DNA of 64,000 nt from Paracoccaceae bacterium (GCA_028874915.1 JAPPHA010000034.1:1-64000); one strand, 5' to 3'; shown: positions 7,840 through 16,948, numbered from the stretch's first letter. Numbers and translations: made by a program. The notes: a model not told the origin generated them from the letters alone.

Positions 7840-9015
7840 ATGGGGGAAACGGGAACGCTCGTCATCAGGAATATCGGTCTTCTGCTCTCGGGCAAGATCG
7901 AGCAGCCGATTCTCGATGCTGACTGCGTCATTTCCGAGGGTGGCCGGATCGCCGCCATCGGGCGCGAAGCCGATCTCGACACGACCGGTGCCGAAACCGT
8001 CGTCGACGCGAAGGGAGTGACGCTGGCGCCCGGGCTGATCGACAGCCACGTCCATCCGGTTGTTGGCGACTACACGCCCCGCCAACAGCAGTTGCACTGG
8101 ATCGATTCCACCCTCAATGGCGGGGTGACCACCATGATCTCGGCTGGCGAGGTTCACATGCCCGGGCGGCCGAAGGACATCGTCGGGCTGAAGGCGATGG
8201 CGATCGCCGCCCAGCGCTGGTACGAGAATGCCCGCCCGTCCGGCGTCAAGGTCCTGGCCGGTGCTCCGGTCATCGAACACGGCATGGAGGAGCAGGACTT
8301 CAAAGACCTTGCAGACGCCGGTGTCACCCTGATGGGCGAGATCGGTCTCGGATCGGTCAAGGACGGCGCCACGGCCGGCACGATGGTCGGCTGGGCCCGG
8401 AAATACGGCATCCAAAGCACCATCCACACCGGCGGGCCATCGATTCCCGGCTCCGGGCTCATCGACAAGGATGTCGTCCTCGAGGCCGGAACCGATGTCG
8501 TCGGCCATATCAATGGCGGCCATTCGGCACTTCCGGACGACCAGATCGTCTGCCTCTGCGAGAGCTGCCGGGCGGCCCTCGAGATCGTACACAACGGCAA
8601 CGAACGGGCGGCGCTCCTGACCCTCAACACGGCCCGCGAACTCGACAAGCTCGACCAGGTGATTCTCGGAACCGACGGACCGGCCGGTTCCGGCGTGCAA
8701 CCGCTCGGCATCCTGAGGATGATCGCGCTCCTTTCCAGCCTCGGCACTGTCGCCGCCGAGACGGCCGTCTGTTTCGCGACCGGCAACACGGCCCGCATGC
8801 GCAAACTCGACGTCGGGATGATCGAACCGGGCCGGGCCGCGGATTTCGTGCTGATGGACCAGGCCCAGCACGCTCCCGGCAAGACGATCCTTGAATCCAT
8901 CCAACTCGGCAATCTGCCGGGGGTCGGGATGACCATCATCGACGGTGTCGTCCGGACCGGGCGCAGCCGCAACACGCCGCCGGCCCAGCGGCTGCCGGAA
9001 GTTATTCCCGCGTAG
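7840..9015 (+). CDS. enamidase-like amidohydrolase
   Basis: A 391-residue metal-dependent amidohydrolase. The start at 7840 follows the ribosome site AGAGGAGG. The metal motif DSHVHP is near residue 67, and GLIDSHVHPV, GTDGPAGSGVQP and GMIEPGRAADFVLMDQ are classic for the superfamily. The overall pattern, including a C-terminal RTGRSRNTPPAQR, resembles Eubacterium barkeri enamidase, which opens 1,4,5,6-tetrahydro-6-oxonicotinate to 2-formylglutarate and ammonia. Support for that reading comes from the converging operon just downstream, which encodes a 6-hydroxynicotinate-reductase-like protein. Other cyclic-amide hydrolysis remains possible. Confidence 0.75.
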   Translation: MGETGTLVIRNIGLLLSGKIEQPILDADCVISEGGRIAAIGREADLDTTGAETVVDAKGVTLAPGLIDSHVHPVVGDYTPRQQQLHWIDSTLNGGVTTMISAGEVHMPGRPKDIVGLKAMAIAAQRWYENARPSGVKVLAGAPVIEHGMEEQDFKDLADAGVTLMGEIGLGSVKDGATAGTMVGWARKYGIQSTIHTGGPSIPGSGLIDKDVVLEAGTDVVGHINGGHSALPDDQIVCLCESCRAALEIVHNGNERAALLTLNTARELDKLDQVILGTDGPAGSGVQPLGILRMIALLSSLGTVAAETAVCFATGNTARMRKLDVGMIEPGRAADFVLMDQAQHAPGKTILESIQLGNLPGVGMTIIDGVVRTGRSRNTPPAQRLPEVIPA

Positions 9016-9095
9016 ACATCCCTCCGGCCGGGACATCGCCAGAATGAAGGCTCGCCTCGGTGGGACCGTCTGCCGCGTTCCCTGCCGCAGACGGT

Positions 9096-9644
9096 TCAGA
9101 CGAGTTTCCGGAGGAGATCGAGAAGCACAGCCCGTTCATCGGGCCGGAGTGGCGCGAGGGTGGCATCCGAGACCCGTTGCCCCATGGCCCGAAGACTCCG
9201 GATTCGGTCACGGCCCTGCGGCGTCAGTGAAATCAGGTTCCGCCGCCCGTCGTTCGGATCCTTTTCGAGCCGCACAAGCCGTTTCGTTCGCAACCGGTCG
9301 ACCACCCCCTTGATCGTCGCGGCATCGACGGCGATCAGCCGCCCGAGATGGTTCTGGGAACAGGAACCCGCTTCTGCGATCCGGATCATGGCCGAGAACT
9401 GAGTGGGCGTCAGAGCGAGGATCGCCCGGTCCTGGAAGATCACTGTGTGGCGCTGGTTGGCGAGACGCAGGAGATAGCCGACCTGGTCATCCAGCCGATA
9501 GGGCGGGTCTTCCGGTCCGGTCCGGGCGCCGTTCTCCGCGACGACAGGATCCTGCGCCCTTGCCGGACGTTCACTCCGAACCTCCGTCACGGGTCGACGG
9601 GACGGCAGTGCGATTGTGTCCGGCGTTTGTCCGGGCAGCGACAT
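9096..9644 (-). CDS. MarR-family transcriptional regulator
   Basis: A 182-residue protein. The winged-helix MarR core spans about residues 50-175: LTPTQFSAMIRIAEAG, LGRLIAVDAATIKGVVDRLR and the wing LEKDPNDGRRNLISLTPQGR. An N-terminal tail of about 45 arginine- and proline-rich residues precedes it. It is the last gene of the minus-strand catabolic operon, 34 nt after a DUF1185 gene, and converges on the enamidase-like gene. It is the only regulator in the cluster, so it is the natural candidate for binding the GTATAC-centred palindrome at 16946-16961. Many MarR proteins respond to aromatic acids, which would suit a nicotinate-like inducer. Confidence 0.9.
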   Translation of the reverse strand: MSLPGQTPDTIALPSRRPVTEVRSERPARAQDPVVAENGARTGPEDPPYRLDDQVGYLLRLANQRHTVIFQDRAILALTPTQFSAMIRIAEAGSCSQNHLGRLIAVDAATIKGVVDRLRTKRLVRLEKDPNDGRRNLISLTPQGRDRIRSLRAMGQRVSDATLAPLRPDERAVLLDLLRKLV

Positions 9645-9678
9645 CGCTCATTCGGACGGAAATCGCTCGTTGTCGACG

Positions 9679-10263
9679 TCATCGCAGGCCGTCCTTGCCT
9701 TCCGCCTCTTCCGTCGTCAGCCCGCCGACGCGCGGGAGTGGCCGTCCGCTGTCGGTCACAGCGACGGCCACCATGATTTCGTCGGCACGCGGCGCATCGT
9801 TCAGTCGCACTTCCATGCCGTCGAAATGCGAACGGACATAGGCGGCATCCTTGTGGCCAAGCGGAACGTCCAGCGCCTGTCCCGGTCCGCCCATCTTCTT
9901 CGATGACGGCACCAACGCAGCGCCCTTCTCGACGGCCCGGCGGAGCGGCCCTCCCAGCCGCGGGTGCAGGATCGCCGCCGCATGTTCGAGTTCCCCCTTT
10001 TCTCCGACCATGGCCGCCTTGCCGTAGCTCTGCGCGTCCGCCGGCGTGATTCCGAGCGCCTCGACGCAACGATCGCCCAGCGTCCCGCCCAGTTCAGCCC
10101 CGATGTCCATCAACGGTTCCAGGTCCTCGACGAACCGGCCGGCGAAGGGATTGGCAATGACGGCCACCGCCGCCGCCTTGCGGGTCGCGGGGGTGACGTC
10201 CCGGCCGCTTTCCCGATGCGTCTCTTCGACCCAGATGACGATCTTCCGAATTTTCGCGCTCAT
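9679..10263 (-). CDS. DUF1185 (amino acid synthesis family, PF06684) protein, copy 1
   Basis: A 194-residue protein of the family annotated as amino acid synthesis (PF06684/DUF1185), whose activity is not established. Visible features are VAVIANPFAGRFV, YGKAAMVGEKGELEHAAAIL, VPSSKKMGGPGQALDVPLGH and AAYVRSHFDGMEV. It is a clear paralogue of the next gene upstream (10260-10844): both have 194 residues and share most of these blocks. Its ATG overlaps the upstream stop as ATGA, so the pair is translationally coupled and may form a heteromer. Context suggests a step in azaheterocycle catabolism. Confidence 0.85.
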   Translation of the reverse strand: MSAKIRKIVIWVEETHRESGRDVTPATRKAAAVAVIANPFAGRFVEDLEPLMDIGAELGGTLGDRCVEALGITPADAQSYGKAAMVGEKGELEHAAAILHPRLGGPLRRAVEKGAALVPSSKKMGGPGQALDVPLGHKDAAYVRSHFDGMEVRLNDAPRADEIMVAVAVTDSGRPLPRVGGLTTEEAEGKDGLR

Positions 10264-10844
10264 CGCAGTCCATCCTCTCCCTTGATGTCCTCAACGGCCA
10301 ATCCGCCGGATCGGGCATGAATCCGTCCGCCGGTGGTCATTACCAGCACGACAGCCAGCTCTTCGGCACCGGGGCTGTCATTGACGCCCACCTCCACCGA
10401 GTCGAAATGGCTGCGGACATAGGACGCGTTGATGTGAGTGACCGGGATGTCGATCCGGGTCCCCGGCGCTCCGACCTTCTTGGTCGAGGGGACTATCGCC
10501 CGGGCGCCACCAAGCCGTTCGCGCATGGCATAACCGCCGGGAGCGTGCCAGAGCGCCCCGTGTTCGAGTTCGCCGCCAGTCCCGACGATGGCCCCCTTGC
10601 CATAACCCTCGACGACCGACGCATCGCCGCCCAGCGCCTGGAGCAGGCAGTCCGCCATTCGGAGTCCAAGCGGCCGCAGGTCGTCCATGAATCCCGTGAT
10701 CTCCGGGACGAATCGCCCGGCGAAGGGATTGGCGATCACCGCCATTACCCAGGCCCGTCGCAATGCAACCGGCGGGGGCGGACCGCCCTCATGATGAATC
10801 TCCTCAAGCGAACTCACCAGCTTGCGCACGAACGGATCCGGCAT
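10260..10844 (-). CDS. DUF1185 (amino acid synthesis family, PF06684) protein, copy 2
   Basis: Paralogue of the downstream gene, also 194 residues from the ATG at 10844, which follows a good ribosome site (GGGAGGTG). Shared blocks include MAVIANPFAGRFVPE, YGKGAIVGTGGELEHG, VPSTKKVGAPGTRIDIPVTH and ASYVRSHFDSVEVGVND. Both proteins end with GGL..E...GEDGLR-like sequence. One base separates it from the UPF0280 gene. The activity is unknown. The tandem pair with UPF0280 and the reductase is, as I recall, a recurrent arrangement in proteobacterial 6-hydroxynicotinate-reductase loci. Confidence 0.85.
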   Translation of the reverse strand: MPDPFVRKLVSSLEEIHHEGGPPPPVALRRAWVMAVIANPFAGRFVPEITGFMDDLRPLGLRMADCLLQALGGDASVVEGYGKGAIVGTGGELEHGALWHAPGGYAMRERLGGARAIVPSTKKVGAPGTRIDIPVTHINASYVRSHFDSVEVGVNDSPGAEELAVVLVMTTGGRIHARSGGLAVEDIKGEDGLR

Positions 10845-10845
10845 A

Positions 10846-11769
10846 TCAGGCACCTCCCTTGACGGCCGCAAACCCCTGTGCCCGGCCCGGTTCCGGTCGG
10901 GCGAGAACCGCGCCGGAGTCAACGATACGGGACCGGCCTTGCAGGAACAGGGCGGCGCCGCGGACCAGGCCCGTCGTCACCATGTGACGAGCGGCCGTCT
11001 CCCCGCCCGTGAGCGCCCGATCCACGTCGGCCGGCTCCAACCGTCGGCAGGCGGTGACGACCCGCTGCCGGCCCAGGTCGCTGTCGGGATCGAGGTCCGT
11101 GGCCGGGCACCGGTCGATCGCCGGATGGTCCCCGGAAAGATCGACGGCGTTGGCGATCAGCGTCGCCGCCGCATCGGCCGCCGCGGCCGATGGCCCGAGG
11201 ACTGTTACCGAATCGGCGATTCCCAACGACAGGCTTCGGCCACCGGTGCCGCTCGTGGCGAGTCCGCCGATACCGGATGCCCGGTCGATCCGCACGTCGC
11301 CATGGCATTCGCCGCCGAGACCGGCGATTCGGGCCCGGTAATTCGCCTCCGGAGTCCCGAAATGCAGCGCGATGTCGCCGCCATTGTTCACATAGGCCCG
11401 CCGCAGGGGCCCGGAGCCGGTCATGACCTCCAGGATCTCGTCGGCGACAGACCCGGCCACAGCCGCCATCGGTGTAATGAACGCCGTGTTGGCATGGGGC
11501 CGGGTGGCCAGGAACATCCGCCGCGCCACCGGGCTCCGGAACCGGCCGTCGAGACTCCCCGTCGGGTGCCGAAGTCGCGGGAGTTCGGCGACCAGCTCGG
11601 TGAGGATCGAGCGGAAACGGGTCCAGGCGGCGGCGAACGCCACGTCCCGGCCGCGGCCGTCGTCCCTGTCAACGGTTTCCGCCTCGATGATCAGATCGAT
11701 CGGCCCATGCTGAAGGTGCAGACGCCGACCGTCGGGCAGACGGGCGGCCACGGGGCCCCCACTGGTCAT
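10846..11769 (-). CDS. UPF0280 family protein (ApbE-like fold)
   Basis: A 307-residue protein starting at the ATG at 11769, which overlaps the reductase stop as ATGA. UPF0280 features are RRMFLATRPHANTAFITPMA, AGSVADEILEVM, AYVNNGGDIALHF and GIADSVTVLGPSAAAADAAA. The family is related to the FMN transferase ApbE. That suggests, but does not prove, flavin attachment or flavin binding. It lies directly after the 6-hydroxynicotinate-reductase-like gene, so it may mature or assist that enzyme. Confidence 0.85.
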   Translation of the reverse strand: MTSGGPVAARLPDGRRLHLQHGPIDLIIEAETVDRDDGRGRDVAFAAAWTRFRSILTELVAELPRLRHPTGSLDGRFRSPVARRMFLATRPHANTAFITPMAAVAGSVADEILEVMTGSGPLRRAYVNNGGDIALHFGTPEANYRARIAGLGGECHGDVRIDRASGIGGLATSGTGGRSLSLGIADSVTVLGPSAAAADAAATLIANAVDLSGDHPAIDRCPATDLDPDSDLGRQRVVTACRRLEPADVDRALTGGETAARHMVTTGLVRGAALFLQGRSRIVDSGAVLARPEPGRAQGFAAVKGGA

Positions 11770-13250
11770 GGCGGGAGTTCCGCCGGCGGCGCGTCCGGCG
11801 GACCGGCGCCACGGCTGGATTCCGTCCCATCGGACGCCACGGTCCGGACCCCCGAATGCATGACGCTGGCAAGGGGCCGCACCGAACCCATGTGCCCGCC
11901 GAGGGCTTGATAGTCGGAGCGCCGGAGGGTGAATTCGACAGGGGCCACCAGGGCCGGCGTCGGCACGTAGCCGAAGGCGTTTGTCGGCGTTTGCGTCACG
12001 TCGACCATGAAGGTGATGCCGCCCCCGGGCCAGATATAGGCGGGGGCGCCCCCGCAGGAGAGATGGGTGAGCGATTCCTTGATCGACCGGGTCAGCTGCA
12101 CCGGGTTCTCGGTGACGCCGGCCCGAAGGGAACCGCCGGCGCCGCCCATGAACAGCACCGAGCAGACGGAAGGCTCGCAATTCTCGGAAATCCGCTCGGC
12201 CGAAGCGAGAAGCGGCGCCGGAATCTCGGCGGGCACGGGACCGAGCGAGTCGTCAAGTTCGAAATAGGCCCATTGTTCTCCGGTGGTGGACACCATCAAA
12301 AGGCGCAGCCCCGGCCGCGCGAAACGAGGGTCGGGCTCCCGCAGGATGTCGAGCGGGTCCTCAATCGTCGTTCCCCCCCAGCCGTTCCCGGGTTCCGCCA
12401 CCTGAAAGTACCGCCCCGGCGTCGACCGGCGTCCCTTTACCCGGATCCCGGTGGGCGGCAGGTCAAGGAGTTTGCCGGCCTGATGCTCGGAAAGCACGCC
12501 GGTGATGTGGTCATCGACCACAACCACCTCGTCGACATGGGGCGCCCATTGCCGGGCGAACATGCCGATGGCGGCCGACCCGCAGCCAACGCGCATGAGC
12601 CGTTCGATCTTGCCGTCTATGACAGGGGGCTGACCCGCCTCGACGGTCAGCGACGCCCCGTCGTCAATGGTCATTTCCACCGGCTCCCGGTTGCAGAGCG
12701 CCAGGAGCGCCGCGCATGTGACCCGACCTTCCTTCTTGCCGCCACCGGTCAGGTGCTCGACGCCGCCAAGCGAGAGCATCTTGGAGCCGTATTCGCTTGT
12801 CATCACATGACCCACGGGTTCGCCATCGACCCGGACCGCGGCGCGTTCCTCGCCGATGTGGCTGTCGGTGTCGATCTTCACCTTGACTCCGCAGTAGCTG
12901 AAGATCCCTTCGGTCACGACAGTCACCATGTCGACTCCGTCGACGTCCTGGCTGACGATGAATGGGGCAGGCTTGTAGTCGGGATAGGTCGTTCCGGCGC
13001 CGACGGCGGTGACGAACGGCCGATTCGTGCGGATCAAGTCGCCGTCCCAATCTCCGGCATCGTCGCCTCGGAGGAACGGAACGGTTTCGGCCCCGGATTC
13101 GAGAACGGTCAGGGGATCGAGCCGCACCAGTTCGCCGCCGTGATTGGCATACCGGTCACAGGCGCCGGAGCGGCCGTCGGCGATGTAGCACATCACCGGG
13201 CAGGCGTCGCAGCGGATCTTCTCCGGCCGGTCGCGGCGCGGCCTACGCAT
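11766..13250 (-). CDS. 6-hydroxynicotinate-reductase-like iron-sulfur protein
   Basis: A 494-residue protein from the ATG at 13250, which overlaps the previous stop as ATGCGTAG. The N-terminus has a cysteine set C14, C17, C21, C31 (CDACPVMC then ACDRY) suited to a 4Fe-4S cluster. Conserved-looking blocks are GIFSYCGVKVKIDTDSHIGE, SEYGSKMLSLGGVEHLTGG, HITGVLSEHQAG and GGAPAYIWPGGGITFMVDV. The whole matches the protein annotated as 6-hydroxynicotinate reductase in Eubacterium barkeri-type nicotinate fermentation, which uses ferredoxin to form 1,4,5,6-tetrahydro-6-oxonicotinate. The linked molybdenum hydroxylase and enamidase-like genes support this pathway, but the exact substrate is not proven. 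Confidence 0.78.
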   Translation of the reverse strand: MRRPRRDRPEKIRCDACPVMCYIADGRSGACDRYANHGGELVRLDPLTVLESGAETVPFLRGDDAGDWDGDLIRTNRPFVTAVGAGTTYPDYKPAPFIVSQDVDGVDMVTVVTEGIFSYCGVKVKIDTDSHIGEERAAVRVDGEPVGHVMTSEYGSKMLSLGGVEHLTGGGKKEGRVTCAALLALCNREPVEMTIDDGASLTVEAGQPPVIDGKIERLMRVGCGSAAIGMFARQWAPHVDEVVVVDDHITGVLSEHQAGKLLDLPPTGIRVKGRRSTPGRYFQVAEPGNGWGGTTIEDPLDILREPDPRFARPGLRLLMVSTTGEQWAYFELDDSLGPVPAEIPAPLLASAERISENCEPSVCSVLFMGGAGGSLRAGVTENPVQLTRSIKESLTHLSCGGAPAYIWPGGGITFMVDVTQTPTNAFGYVPTPALVAPVEFTLRRSDYQALGGHMGSVRPLASVMHSGVRTVASDGTESSRGAGPPDAPPAELPP

Positions 13251-16071
13251 GGCCGTGGCTCCTGGAACCGTTTTCGCCGCAGTCGCGGGCGCGGATCGCG
13301 GCAGAAATGCGCGACGGCGAAGCCGGCAGTGAATCGAGCCGGATTTCGCAGGCGTCCGCAATGGCATTGAGAATCGCCGGAGCCGTGGGAATCAGCACGT
13401 GTTCTCCGAGCCCCTTGGCCCCGTAGGGGCCGTGAGGATCGGCTTCCTCGATGAAGAAAGTCTCGACCGGCGGCATGTCGCCGATGCTCGGAATCAGGTA
13501 GTCGTGGAGGTTTTCGGTCCGGCCAGGGAGGTATTCCTCCATCAGGGCCATGCCCAGACCCTGGGCGATACCGCCGTGAACTTGCCCTTCGGCCAGCACC
13601 GGATTGATCGCCATGCCGACATCATGCGCGGCGGTAATCCTGAGCGGACGGACCCGCCCGAGCGCCATGTCGACCTCCAGTTCCGCGACATGGGCGGCAT
13701 AGCCAAACTGGGCGTAGGGAATCCCCTGGCCGTCACGGTCGAGCGGGGTCACCGGCGGGTCATAGGTTTCCTCGGCCCGCAGCACATAGCCATCGGGGCC
13801 CTCAGGCAGTGCGGAAAGATCGATCCGGTGTTCGGAGTGCCCGTCGACGAGACGAATATGTCCGGGTTCGAATTCGAGGCGAGCGCTGTCGGACGCGTTC
13901 CGGAGCTTGAGAACCTCCAGCCTCAGCGCCTCACCGGCGAGGCGGGCCGCATTGCCGGAAACGAAGGTCTGCCGCGAGGCCGACGTCTTGCCGGCGTCCG
14001 GCGTGATGTCGGTGTCGGCGCCGAGTATCGACAGTTGCGAGAGCGGGATGCCGAGTGCCGTCACGAACAACTGAGCGATCACCGTGTTGGCCCCCTGGCC
14101 GATATCGACCGCACCCTGATGCAGCACGACCGCGCCGCTTGCCCTGATGCCGGCCCGGATGGTCGACGGGTTCGGCAACGACGTGTTGCCGCATCCGTAC
14201 CAGCCGGCAGCGATGCCAACGCCGCGGCGACATGGCGCCATGGCGGTTTCCGCCTTCCGATTGAACCGCCATGCATCCGACCGGGCTGTCGTCCAGGCCG
14301 GCCGCAACGCCTCCAGACAGGCCCGGATCCCGACACCGGCCGGGAGATGCTGGCCGGTGACCGTCCGGTCGCCGTTCTCGAGGGCGTTCAGTATCCGGAG
14401 CTCCAGCGGATCGACGTCCAGTCTTTCGGCCAACTGGTCGAGGAGGGTCTCGATGGCGGCGGCAGCCTGGGGCACGCCAAATCCCCGGAACGCCCCCGCG
14501 GGCGGGGCGTGGGTAAGGACCGCCTTCGCCTCGCAGGCATAGTCGGAGACCCGATAGGGACCTGACGCATGCACCGGGACCCGATTGGCGACCGTCGGTC
14601 CCCACGACGCATAGGCACCGGTGTTGAACCGGCCCCGGATGTCCAATCCGGTGATCCGGCCATCCGCCCGTGCACCGATCCGGGCGACGATTTCGGAGGG
14701 ATGCCGCTTGGTTGTCGACTGCATGGATTCGATACGTGAATAGGTGATCCGCACCGGGCGTCCGGTCTTCATGGCTGCAAGGGCCACATAGGGTTGAACG
14801 GAGAGGTCGAGCTTGGACCCGAAACCGCCGCCGACGGCGGTGGGACGGATCCGGACATCGCCAGGGGCAAGACCGAGAATGGCGGCGATGCAGTCCCTGT
14901 CGAGAACCGGCGCCTGGGTACAGACATGGACAGTCATGCGCCCGTCCTGCCAAACCGCATATCCGGCCTCCGGCTCGATATAGGCATGTTCGACGAAGCT
15001 GGTGGAGAAATGGCCTTCGACAGTCACATCCGCCTCGGCCAGCGCCCGGGCGGCATCACCGGTCCGGACGTACCCGGTGCAGAGAATGTTCCCCGGCCTG
15101 TCCGGATGCAGGGCCGGCGCCCGATCGGCAAGAGCGTCGGACATCGACGCGACGGCCGGACGTTCATCCCAGGTGACGGGGATGTTCTCCGGACAAAAAT
15201 CCTGCATGGCCTCCGGCTCCCCGACGACTGCGGCGACCGCCTCGCCCCGGAACCGGGCCTCGGCCTCGGCAAAGACCGGCTGATCCTCGAATCCGGGGAT
15301 GACACCGAAGCGATTGACGCCCGGAATGTCATTGGCAGTCAGGACGGCCACGATGCCGGGATCCGCAGCCACCAGCGCGTCCAGATCGCCAAAGGCGAAT
15401 CCGGCCCGCCGAAACGGCGACCGGACCAGTTTGACGACCAGCGCATCCGTGGGTGCGACATCGTCGGCAAAGACCTCTTCTCCCCGGAGTTTCGCCAACC
15501 CGTCAACCCGCCGCACAGCGGTCCCGGCCCGACCCGAAACGGCAGTGCCGGACGCGGGAGTCCCTGAACTCGCCCCGGGTGCGCCCTCGGCGACAGCAGC
15601 TCCCGCCACGACGACCGCGTCAATGATGGCCCGGTACCCGGTGCAGCGGCAGAGAACGCCACCGAGCGCCTCGAGAACCTCGGCTTCGCAAGGCCGTTGC
15701 GACTGCCTCAAAAGTGCGGCTGCCGAAACGACCATCCCCGGCGTGCAAATGCCGCATTGCGCCGCGCCATGATCCTGAAACGTCTCGACAAGCGCGTGCG
15801 TCCCGGGGTCGCCGGCCACGAGTCCCGCAAGCGTCTCGACGACGGTTCCGCTGGCTTGCTGTGTCGGTGTCAGGCAGGCGCAGACCGGACACCCGTCCAG
15901 GAGGACCGTACAGGCGCCGCAGTCACCGGCATTGCAGCCCACCTTCACGTCGCGGGCGTCGAGGCGTTCGCGAAGGGTGTCGGAGAGCCGCTCTCCGGGC
16001 CGCGAGCGGGTCCGGACCTGGCGACCGTTCAGGACGAATTCGACGGTCGACGGATCGAGGCCGCTATCCAT
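13243..16071 (-). CDS. xanthine-dehydrogenase-family enzyme, fused Fe-S and molybdopterin subunits
   Basis: A 942-residue fusion starting at the ATG at 16071, which overlaps the FAD-subunit stop as ATGGATAG. Residues 10-155 are the two-cluster 2Fe-2S unit: C46, C51, C54, C66 in a plant-ferredoxin pattern, and C106, C109, C141, C143 in the helical domain (CGICTPG, CRCTGY). A short linker near 160-190 joins the molybdopterin-binding part, with AVGGGFGSK, PAGAFRGFGVPQA, ETGDIGQG-like VDIGQGANTVIAQ and the active-site-type GAKGLGEHVL near the C-terminus. With the FAD subunit it should hydroxylate an azaheterocycle such as nicotinate and pass electrons to a carrier. Confidence 0.88.
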   Translation of the reverse strand: MDSGLDPSTVEFVLNGRQVRTRSRPGERLSDTLRERLDARDVKVGCNAGDCGACTVLLDGCPVCACLTPTQQASGTVVETLAGLVAGDPGTHALVETFQDHGAAQCGICTPGMVVSAAALLRQSQRPCEAEVLEALGGVLCRCTGYRAIIDAVVVAGAAVAEGAPGASSGTPASGTAVSGRAGTAVRRVDGLAKLRGEEVFADDVAPTDALVVKLVRSPFRRAGFAFGDLDALVAADPGIVAVLTANDIPGVNRFGVIPGFEDQPVFAEAEARFRGEAVAAVVGEPEAMQDFCPENIPVTWDERPAVASMSDALADRAPALHPDRPGNILCTGYVRTGDAARALAEADVTVEGHFSTSFVEHAYIEPEAGYAVWQDGRMTVHVCTQAPVLDRDCIAAILGLAPGDVRIRPTAVGGGFGSKLDLSVQPYVALAAMKTGRPVRITYSRIESMQSTTKRHPSEIVARIGARADGRITGLDIRGRFNTGAYASWGPTVANRVPVHASGPYRVSDYACEAKAVLTHAPPAGAFRGFGVPQAAAAIETLLDQLAERLDVDPLELRILNALENGDRTVTGQHLPAGVGIRACLEALRPAWTTARSDAWRFNRKAETAMAPCRRGVGIAAGWYGCGNTSLPNPSTIRAGIRASGAVVLHQGAVDIGQGANTVIAQLFVTALGIPLSQLSILGADTDITPDAGKTSASRQTFVSGNAARLAGEALRLEVLKLRNASDSARLEFEPGHIRLVDGHSEHRIDLSALPEGPDGYVLRAEETYDPPVTPLDRDGQGIPYAQFGYAAHVAELEVDMALGRVRPLRITAAHDVGMAINPVLAEGQVHGGIAQGLGMALMEEYLPGRTENLHDYLIPSIGDMPPVETFFIEEADPHGPYGAKGLGEHVLIPTAPAILNAIADACEIRLDSLPASPSRISAAIRARDCGENGSRSHGHA

Positions 16072-16948
16072 GCGCGGAAGTCCCGGCTGACGTCGCCTCG
16101 AGAAGCGCCCTGCGGGTGATCTCGGCGGCGGCCTGCCGACGGTAGACGGCACTGCCCCGAAAATCGTCGATGGGAGAGAGACCGTCGAAACCGCCGGATT
16201 CCGGGGCAAACAGGGCATCGGACTCCCGGATCCGGCGCCCCATGAGCGCCTGTTCCAACGCGTGCAGGCGCACGGCCACCGGAGAACAGGCCCCAACGGC
16301 AATCCTGACCCCGGCAACCCGATCCTCCGAATCGGTCCAGACCGTCACCGCCACCATGGCGATGGAGATCACCAGGTATTTCCGGCTGCCGAGCTTGAGA
16401 AACGCACTCCTCGCCTCCCTGGGCACGGTCGGAACGCGAACAGCCTTGACCAGTTCATCCGGCCGCAGTTCGGTTTGGCGGACACCGCATATGAATCGGG
16501 AAAGCGGCAGCTCCCGCCGGCTCCTCACGGATTCCAGTTCGACCACGGCATCGAGCGCCAGGAGAGGCGGCACGCCATCTGCTGCCGGTGAGGCATTGCA
16601 CAGGTTCCCGGCGATCGTACCGGCATTCTGAATCTGGACCGAGCCCACTTCGCGGGCCGCCGCCTTGAGCCCGTCGAAAGCCGGAGGAAGGGGAGTCCTG
16701 ATGACGTCCGTCCAGGTCGCGCCGCCGCCGAAACGCCAACCCTCGGCGGTCCGGACGATACCCCGGAGTTCGGGAAGACCGGTAACGTCAAGGAGGCGGC
16801 GGGGCGGCGGCCGGTCGGACAGTGACGGAAAGACGTCGGTTCCCCCGGCGACAATACGGTGGCCGCCCCCGTCCAAGACGTCGAGGGCCTCCCTGAGGGA
16901 TTTCGGAGCCTGGTAGTCGGCCGCCGGTTCGGGTTCGCCATAATTCAT
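16064..16948 (-). CDS. xanthine-dehydrogenase-family FAD-binding subunit
   Basis: A 294-residue medium subunit of the molybdenum hydroxylase family. FAD-binding signatures are HRIVAGGTDVFP (residues 30-42), the phosphate-binding QNAGTIAGNLCNASPAADG (around residue 105) and a C-terminal CO-dehydrogenase flavoprotein domain (AVGACSPVAVRL). It is the first gene of the minus-strand catabolic operon and overlaps the fused Fe-S/molybdopterin gene by 8 nt, so the proteins should be made together. Its start codon falls inside the near-perfect palindrome at 16946-16961, a position where repressor binding would block the operon. Confidence 0.88.
   Translation of the reverse strand: MNYGEPEPAADYQAPKSLREALDVLDGGGHRIVAGGTDVFPSLSDRPPPRRLLDVTGLPELRGIVRTAEGWRFGGGATWTDVIRTPLPPAFDGLKAAAREVGSVQIQNAGTIAGNLCNASPAADGVPPLLALDAVVELESVRSRRELPLSRFICGVRQTELRPDELVKAVRVPTVPREARSAFLKLGSRKYLVISIAMVAVTVWTDSEDRVAGVRIAVGACSPVAVRLHALEQALMGRRIRESDALFAPESGGFDGLSPIDDFRGSAVYRRQAAAEITRRALLEATSAGTSAHG

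Noticed and set aside
11856-13370. A long plus-strand open frame opposite the reductase gene.
   Set aside because: It is the antisense shadow of a strongly conserved protein and has no family pattern of its own.
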